Below, piece after piece: positions 60,767 through 64,000 of a stretch of 64,000 nucleotides of DNA. Within the stretch, counting starts at the first letter, position 1. Each line of letters begins with the position of its first letter. The notes under the pieces were generated by a model, which was not told where the DNA came from, ran no database searches, and saw only the letters and a list, made by a program, of their open reading frames with translations. This DNA is from an alpha proteobacterium L41A (GTDB lineage: Bacteria; Pseudomonadota; Alphaproteobacteria; Caulobacterales; Caulobacteraceae). Where the stretch lies: the NCBI GenBank assembly GCA_000335735.1, contig AMYY01000002.1, positions 1-64,000 of the forward strand, written 5' to 3'. Position numbers and translations under genes: made by a program.

Positions 60767-60781
60767 GCAATTGCCGGGCCA
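60767..60781 (-). promoter_or_regulatory. sigma-54 promoter of flagellin copy 3
   Basis: TGGCCCGGCAATTGC fits the -24/-12 consensus with GG and GC exactly ten bases apart. It is followed 13 bases later by the leader hairpin. Class IV flagellin genes of Caulobacter use sigma-54 and FlbD. Confidence 0.82.
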
Positions 60782-60853
60782 AAACAGCCGAGCAGGTATT
60801 GGTATAAGTTATTGATTTGCTTGGTTTACTATTGATTTACCCTCTTTAAGACT

Positions 60854-60899
60854 CGGCAAAGTCTGCCCACCCGCTGGCGTGGCTAGGCATATTTTGCCG
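60854..60899. promoter_or_regulatory. paired FlbD/ftr-like enhancer sites, flagellin copy 3
   Basis: CGGCAAAGTCTGCC (60854-60867, forward) and CGGCAAAATATGCC (60886-60899, reverse) match in 12 of 14 bases and face each other 73 and 105 bases upstream of the sigma-54 promoter. They resemble the ftr elements bound by FlbD at Caulobacter sigma-54 flagellar promoters (from memory). Confidence 0.65.
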
Positions 60900-60963
60900 G
60901 GCAGCGTGAAAACGAGATTGAACGCGTGATCAGCGGATCACCCGGGCGTACGGCCGCGGTCTC

Positions 60964-61779
60964 TTAGTTCCGGAACAGGCTCAGCAGCGTCTGGCTGCTC
61001 TGGTTGGCGATCGACAGCGCCTGCACGCCCAGCTGTTGCTTGGTTTGCAGGGCGGTCAGCTTGGCGCTTTCCTTGGCCAGGTCGGCATCCACCAGATTGC
61101 CGATGCCCGCTTCGGTCGCATCCTGAAGCTTGTTCAGGAAGGTCACCTGGCGGCTGACCGACTTGGATTGAGTGCCGAGCGTCGACAGGGCGTCCGTCAC
61201 CTTGGCGATGGCGGCGTCGACGGCACCAGTCGTCGCCGCGCCGGCGGCGATGGACTGGTTGGTGATGGTGGTGATGGCGGTGTCGCCGGCCATGCCGCCC
61301 GCAACCGTGAAGCCGACGGACGTGGTGCCGCCGCTGACATCCTTGATCACATTGGTCGCAGCAGCGTTGGTCCAAAGGTTCACGCCGTCGAACGAAGCGC
61401 CGGCCAGGGCGGAGGTGATTTCGGCGCCCAGGGCGCGAAACTCGGTCAGGTAGGAGGTCTGGGTCGCGCCGGTCGAACCGGCGATGCTGACGGCCAAGCC
61501 TTTCATTTCTTCCAGAGCCGCCGTCACCGTATCGCCGGCCGCGAGCGACACGTCGACGATCGACTGGCCGCGTTGCAGCGAGGCGCGCACAGAATCCATG
61601 GCGCCCATGTTGGCGCGTTGTCCGGTGGCGATGGCGTAGATGGCGCCGCTATCCTTGGCGCTGCCGACTTTCAGTCCGGTCGAGACACGGTTTTGCGTGC
61701 GCTCCAACATGGCGTTGGTCGCATTGAGGTTTTGCAGGGCGACAGCTGCGCCGTAGTTCGTATTGATGCTCGTAGCCAT
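60964..61779 (-). CDS. flagellin (copy 4)
   Basis: A 271-residue flagellin with N-terminus INTNYGAAVALQNLNATNAM, a central part about 25 residues longer than copy 1, and C-terminus SQTLLSLFRN. It is the most distant of the four leader-bearing copies. ATG 61779 follows AACAGGACAG. It has its own sigma-54 promoter and enhancer pair. Confidence 0.96.
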   Translation of the reverse strand: MATSINTNYGAAVALQNLNATNAMLERTQNRVSTGLKVGSAKDSGAIYAIATGQRANMGAMDSVRASLQRGQSIVDVSLAAGDTVTAALEEMKGLAVSIAGSTGATQTSYLTEFRALGAEITSALAGASFDGVNLWTNAAATNVIKDVSGGTTSVGFTVAGGMAGDTAITTITNQSIAAGAATTGAVDAAIAKVTDALSTLGTQSKSVSRQVTFLNKLQDATEAGIGNLVDADLAKESAKLTALQTKQQLGVQALSIANQSSQTLLSLFRN

Positions 61780-61784
61780 TTTGG

Positions 61785-61843
61785 CTGTCCTGTTCACTTC
61801 GTGTGATGTCCGACGCCATTTTAGCGTCAGGAGCGTTTTGCTC
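61785..61843 (-). promoter_or_regulatory. three-hairpin flagellin mRNA leader, copy 4
   Basis: Reverse strand order: GAGC-AAAAC-GCTC (61831-61843), GACGCTAAAATGGCGTC-type hairpin (61810-61831), CACGAAGTG (61795-61803), then AACAGGACAG and ATG 61779. Bases differ from the other copies but the three stems persist. Confidence 0.75.
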
Positions 61844-61856
61844 GGTCTCCAAGAGA

Positions 61857-61871
61857 GCAAGGGCGGGGCCA
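61857..61871 (-). promoter_or_regulatory. sigma-54 promoter of flagellin copy 4
   Basis: TGGCCCCGCCCTTGC has GG and GC ten bases apart, 13 bases before the leader hairpin, the same spacing as at copy 3. Confidence 0.82.
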
Positions 61872-61942
61872 GCCCGAAAAAGGGCGCCGACCAAACGCAG
61901 GCATTGATTTCATTGAGCTTATCTCGCTGTTTTGCGAAACGA

Positions 61943-61981
61943 CCCGGCAAGCCTGCACATCAGGCGGCAGAAGTTGCCGAG
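61943..61981. promoter_or_regulatory. paired FlbD/ftr-like enhancer sites, flagellin copy 4
   Basis: CCCGGCAAGCCTGCAC (61943-61958, forward) and, on the reverse strand, CTCGGCAACTTCTGCC (61966-61981) face each other about 74 and 95 bases upstream of the promoter. The outer arms ACGACCCGGCAA/TTGCCGAGTCGT form a 12-bp near-perfect dyad that also lies just after the o-spanin stop. Confidence 0.6.
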
Positions 61982-61997
61982 TCGTTTTTGCAGGGCG

Positions 61998-62297
61998 TCA
62001 GTCGCGGCGTCGCACCTGCGCATCCTGCATCGCGCGTTCGGCCAACAGGGTCTCGACCGCCAGCCGCCGCGCCCCGTCGCACGCGACGATCTGGGCGCCA
62101 CGCAGCAGATAGGCCGCGTCCAGATCGCCGGCCGTCGGTTCAGCCGGCAGGGTCGCCAGCGCGCACGGATGTGTCGCCGCCTCCGGCAAGACCAGTCGCG
62201 CCGGCGCAACCGTCGAGATCGGGGGCGACGCGGCACAGTTCGCCGTCATGGTCGCGCAGGCGATCAGCGCGGCGGTTCTCCAAGGGATGGTCGGCAT
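61998..62297 (-). CDS. o-spanin-like (Rz1-type) lipoprotein overlapping the i-spanin gene
   Basis: A 99-residue protein with a short signal sequence and a lipobox LIAC (Cys at residue 14), a Pro-containing mature part and no domain otherwise. It starts inside the membrane protein gene at 62140-62619, in a different frame, and runs 142 bases past its end. This position after holin and endolysin genes is the classic Rz/Rz1 layout, so it is probably the outer-membrane half of a spanin complex that fuses the membranes at lysis. Confidence 0.65.
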   Translation of the reverse strand: MPTIPWRTAALIACATMTANCAASPPISTVAPARLVLPEAATHPCALATLPAEPTAGDLDAAYLLRGAQIVACDGARRLAVETLLAERAMQDAQVRRRD

Positions 62298-62619
62298 CGT
62301 CGGCGCTCCTGGCCAAGGCGACGGCGGCCGTGGTCGCCCGGTCCGCCGCCCCCGTCATGTGGTGATAGTGATCGACGCGCTGGGCCTGAGCCACCGCGCC
62401 TTCGGTTTCGATGCGTCGGGCGTCGGCCTGCGCCGCCGCCATAACAGTTGCATTCCGCGCCTGAGCCCGCGCGGCCTCCAGACGCTTGTGCTGCAGGTTC
62501 AGCGGATCCCATCGAAAGCCGAGTCCGCCCAGCAGGACGCCCCCCAGCGCCACAACCGCCGCAGCGGTCGTTAGCCAGCCGAGCGGCGTCAGCATCCGCA
62601 GTGTCGATCCGGCGCTCAT
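62140..62619 (-). CDS. i-spanin-like (Rz-type) membrane protein
   Basis: A 159-residue protein with one N-terminal transmembrane helix (about residues 15-34, LTTAAAVVALGGVLLGGL) and a long Ala/Arg/Glu-rich helical region (about 45-105) likely to form a coiled coil, as in Rz. ATG 62619 overlaps the endolysin stop by 4 bases (ATGA). The start in this frame is inside a longer spurious frame that begins within the endolysin gene. The o-spanin-like gene is out of frame within its 3' part. Confidence 0.65.
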   Translation of the reverse strand: MSAGSTLRMLTPLGWLTTAAAVVALGGVLLGGLGFRWDPLNLQHKRLEAARAQARNATVMAAAQADARRIETEGAVAQAQRVDHYHHMTGAADRATTAAVALARSADDADHPLENRRADRLRDHDGELCRVAPDLDGCAGATGLAGGGDTSVRAGDPAG

Positions 62620-62999
62620 GGAAAGGCCTTTCGATCCAGCTCGAAATGCGGACCGTCCCGCAGCGTCTTCCAGTCGCCGCCCCAGATCAGCGGCGTCTTC
62701 AGATCCGACGCCGCCGCCTTGAACGCCTGGGCGATGTGGCCATACAGCGGCCAGTCCCATCGCACCTGGCCTTCGACCAGGGCGGCGACATCGACGGCAT
62801 GGCCTGTCAGATGGCGCGAGCGCGTCGTGCGGCTGGCTCCCGCCTTGATCAGGACAGCCTGACGTTCGGCCGTGCGCAGTCCCTCGGTGATCATGAAATC
62901 CACGGCCGTGCGGGTGATGGCCGCCTCGACCACCGCAATCAGGGCCGGATGCACGCCGACGAGCCGCGCGCACGACCGGCTGGACAGACGAAAGCTCAT
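62616..62999 (-). CDS. M15-family peptidoglycan peptidase (phage-type endolysin)
   Basis: A 127-residue VanY/M15 zinc peptidase of the L-alanyl-D-glutamate endopeptidase size class, as in T5 endolysin. Zinc and catalytic residues are in SRHLTGHAVDV (HxxGxAxD) and PHFEL near the C-terminus; ITEGLRT is the family's early motif. No signal peptide, so it needs the adjacent holin-like protein to reach the wall. ATG 62999 overlaps the holin gene by 4 bases. Confidence 0.87.
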   Translation of the reverse strand: MSFRLSSRSCARLVGVHPALIAVVEAAITRTAVDFMITEGLRTAERQAVLIKAGASRTTRSRHLTGHAVDVAALVEGQVRWDWPLYGHIAQAFKAAASDLKTPLIWGGDWKTLRDGPHFELDRKAFP

Positions 63000-63265
63000 G
63001 GTCGGCCTCCGCTGATCCGCAGCCGCGCGGTGGCGATGAGGGTGATCAACTGCTGAGCGGTCGGCGCCACCAGATAGAGCACCAGGATCAGGGCCAGCAG
63101 GCCCATCAGCCCGTCCGTGATCCTGGGCAGCATCTCAGCCGGCATCCGCCCGACCGTGCGCATCAACAGCACCCACAGTCCCGCGCTGACGGCGAAGGCG
63201 TAGAGACGACGAAACAGCCACCGTCCCTCCGCCAAGGGGATCGACCCCTGCCTATGTCGGGTCAT
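62996..63265 (-). CDS. holin-like two-helix membrane protein
   Basis: An 89-residue protein with two transmembrane helices (about residues 20-38 and 52-72), a basic N-terminus and a basic C-terminus, overlapping the endolysin gene start by 4 bases. Size, topology and position suit a class II holin, but no sequence signature confirms it. Confidence 0.6.
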   Translation of the reverse strand: MTRHRQGSIPLAEGRWLFRRLYAFAVSAGLWVLLMRTVGRMPAEMLPRITDGLMGLLALILVLYLVAPTAQQLITLIATARLRISGGRP

Positions 63266-63417
63266 CGTTCGTCCTCCTCGTCATAGGTTTCGACGGCGCA
63301 GCGGCCGTCCCATCCGGACTGGGCGCGCCATTCCCCGTCGCTGAGGCTGTCGGGCGCTTCCCACGCCTCGGCCTCCAGCACCTCGACCGGCTCAGCCGGA
63401 TGTCCGCGCCGGCTCAT
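63262..63417 (-). CDS. small acidic protein of the phage cassette
   Basis: A 51-residue protein starting MSRRGHPAEPVEVLEAEAW and ending ETYDEEDER, with one Cys. The ATG overlaps the tail-fibre stop (ATGA) and its TGA overlaps the holin ATG (ATGA), so it is translated within a coupled chain, which supports its reality although it is short. No family recognised. Confidence 0.6.
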   Translation of the reverse strand: MSRRGHPAEPVEVLEAEAWEAPDSLSDGEWRAQSGWDGRCAVETYDEEDER

Positions 63418-64000
63418 CCGACGACCGTGATCAGAACCGCGCCCGAAGCGCCCGAACCGCCTTGGCCGCCAAGGGTCAGGCCAGCGCCCCCTCCTCCGCC
63501 CCCGGCTCCGAACAGCGCGCCTGAGCCGCCGGGACCGCCCGCTCCGCTCGCTGATGCATCGCCGCCCCCGCCGCCGCCTCCGACGATCGACAACAGCGGC
63601 TTGGGCGAGGCCTGCCCCGCAGCGCCCGCGACACCGCCGGCCGCGCGAAGGCCCGACCAGCCGCCGACGCCGCCCGCGCCTCCGGCATAGGCGACATCCG
63701 CCGCGCTCAGACCGCCGCCTGCCCCGCCTCCGCCCGGCCCGTCCGCGCAGAGGGTTTCTGCGCCCGTCGCCGCCGTCGCGGTTGTCGAAGAGCTGCCGCC
63801 GGAATTGGCGGGCCTCTGGCCGAGACCGCCTGCTCCACCGACGCCCGAGCCGCCTGCGGTCCCGCCCGTCGCGCGCAACAGGACCGTGTCACCCGTCGCG
63901 ACCTCACTATCGCCGCCCGAAGCGCCGCCGATCCCGCCGGCGCCGACCGTGATCGTCAGGACGCCGTCCAGATCGTCGACTGCCCAACGCCCGAGGCTCA
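63414..64000 (-). CDS. glycine-rich phage tail fibre-like protein, 5' end cut by window edge
   Basis: The C-terminal 194 residues of a protein entering from the right edge. It opens WAVDDLDGVLTITVGAGG, continues with dense Gly-rich repeats (GGGGGGGDASASGAGG type) and ends GGSGASGAVLITVVG, the pattern of glycine-rich C-terminal domains in phage tail fibres and tail-spike proteins, which may bind receptors. Full length and start lie outside the window. Confidence 0.75.
   Translation of the reverse strand, partial: SLGRWAVDDLDGVLTITVGAGGIGGASGGDSEVATGDTVLLRATGGTAGGSGVGGAGGLGQRPANSGGSSSTTATAATGAETLCADGPGGGGAGGGLSAADVAYAGGAGGVGGWSGLRAAGGVAGAAGQASPKPLLSIVGGGGGGGDASASGAGGPGGSGALFGAGGGGGGAGLTLGGQGGSGASGAVLITVVG

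Overview
The window looks like the chromosome of a member of the Caulobacterales, most likely a Brevundimonas-type bacterium. Supporting signs are the high G+C content with many long spurious antisense frames, an array of five flagellin genes next to FlaG- and FlaEY-like genes with sigma-54 promoters, an alphaproteobacterial GTTC-N7-GTTC LexA box before ssb, and a GyrA with Ala and Met at the quinolone-determining positions. The species call is an inference. Almost all genes are ordinary chromosomal genes packed in overlapping operons.

Layout. 0-5 kb holds RNA methylation and housekeeping genes (RsmB-type methyltransferase cut by the left edge, MAPEG protein, guaB, tandem DUF2061 protein, rlmE, cytoplasmic cyclophilin). 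5.1-12.9 kb is a surface-polysaccharide locus: two forward GT4 glycosyltransferases converge on a reverse operon of flippase, UDP-galactopyranose mutase, GT2 glycosyltransferase, O-antigen polymerase/ligase-like protein and a third GT4, which points to a galactofuranose-containing glycan. 13-16.2 kb has a CFA-synthase-like methyltransferase with DUF2177, and a 3-oxoacid CoA-transferase pair (scoAB). 16.2-25.4 kb holds trmFO, a VIT-family transporter, an NDUFAF6-like protein with polyprenyl diphosphate synthase, a TrmN6-like methyltransferase, tgt (without its zinc-binding cysteines), tRNA-Lys and an alpha-methylacyl-CoA racemase. 25.5-31.8 kb encodes the outer-membrane translocation module TamA/TamB.

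31.8-44.8 kb holds arsC, an arginine succinyltransferase (AST) operon in which an M20 hydrolase precedes astA-astD-astB and an MHS transporter, then phhA, hspQ, a Ppx/GppA phosphatase, twin exported cyclophilins, coaD and a class IV aminotransferase. 44.8-53.9 kb holds gyrA, sodC, several membrane proteins, a DCC protein, ssb and two small envelope proteins.

54-61.8 kb is a flagellar filament locus on the reverse strand. Four flagellin genes share a three-hairpin mRNA leader, and two of them have sigma-54 promoters with paired FlbD/ftr-like enhancer sites. A divergent FljJ-like flagellin, flaG and a large FlaEY-like protein follow. 62-64 kb is a compact phage-type lysis cassette on the same strand (glycine-rich tail fibre, small acidic protein, holin-like protein, M15 endolysin, i-spanin with an overlapping o-spanin) that runs off the right edge. 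It may belong to a prophage, a tailocin or a gene-transfer agent.

The most unusual signals are the shared flagellin leader and enhancer architecture, the zinc-ligand-less Tgt, the AST operon with an M20 hydrolase in place of AstE, the overlapping-spanin lysis cassette, a palindromic repeat carried in frame inside the RsmB-type gene, and several unexplained dyad operators. No CRISPR array, rRNA or insertion sequence was seen.
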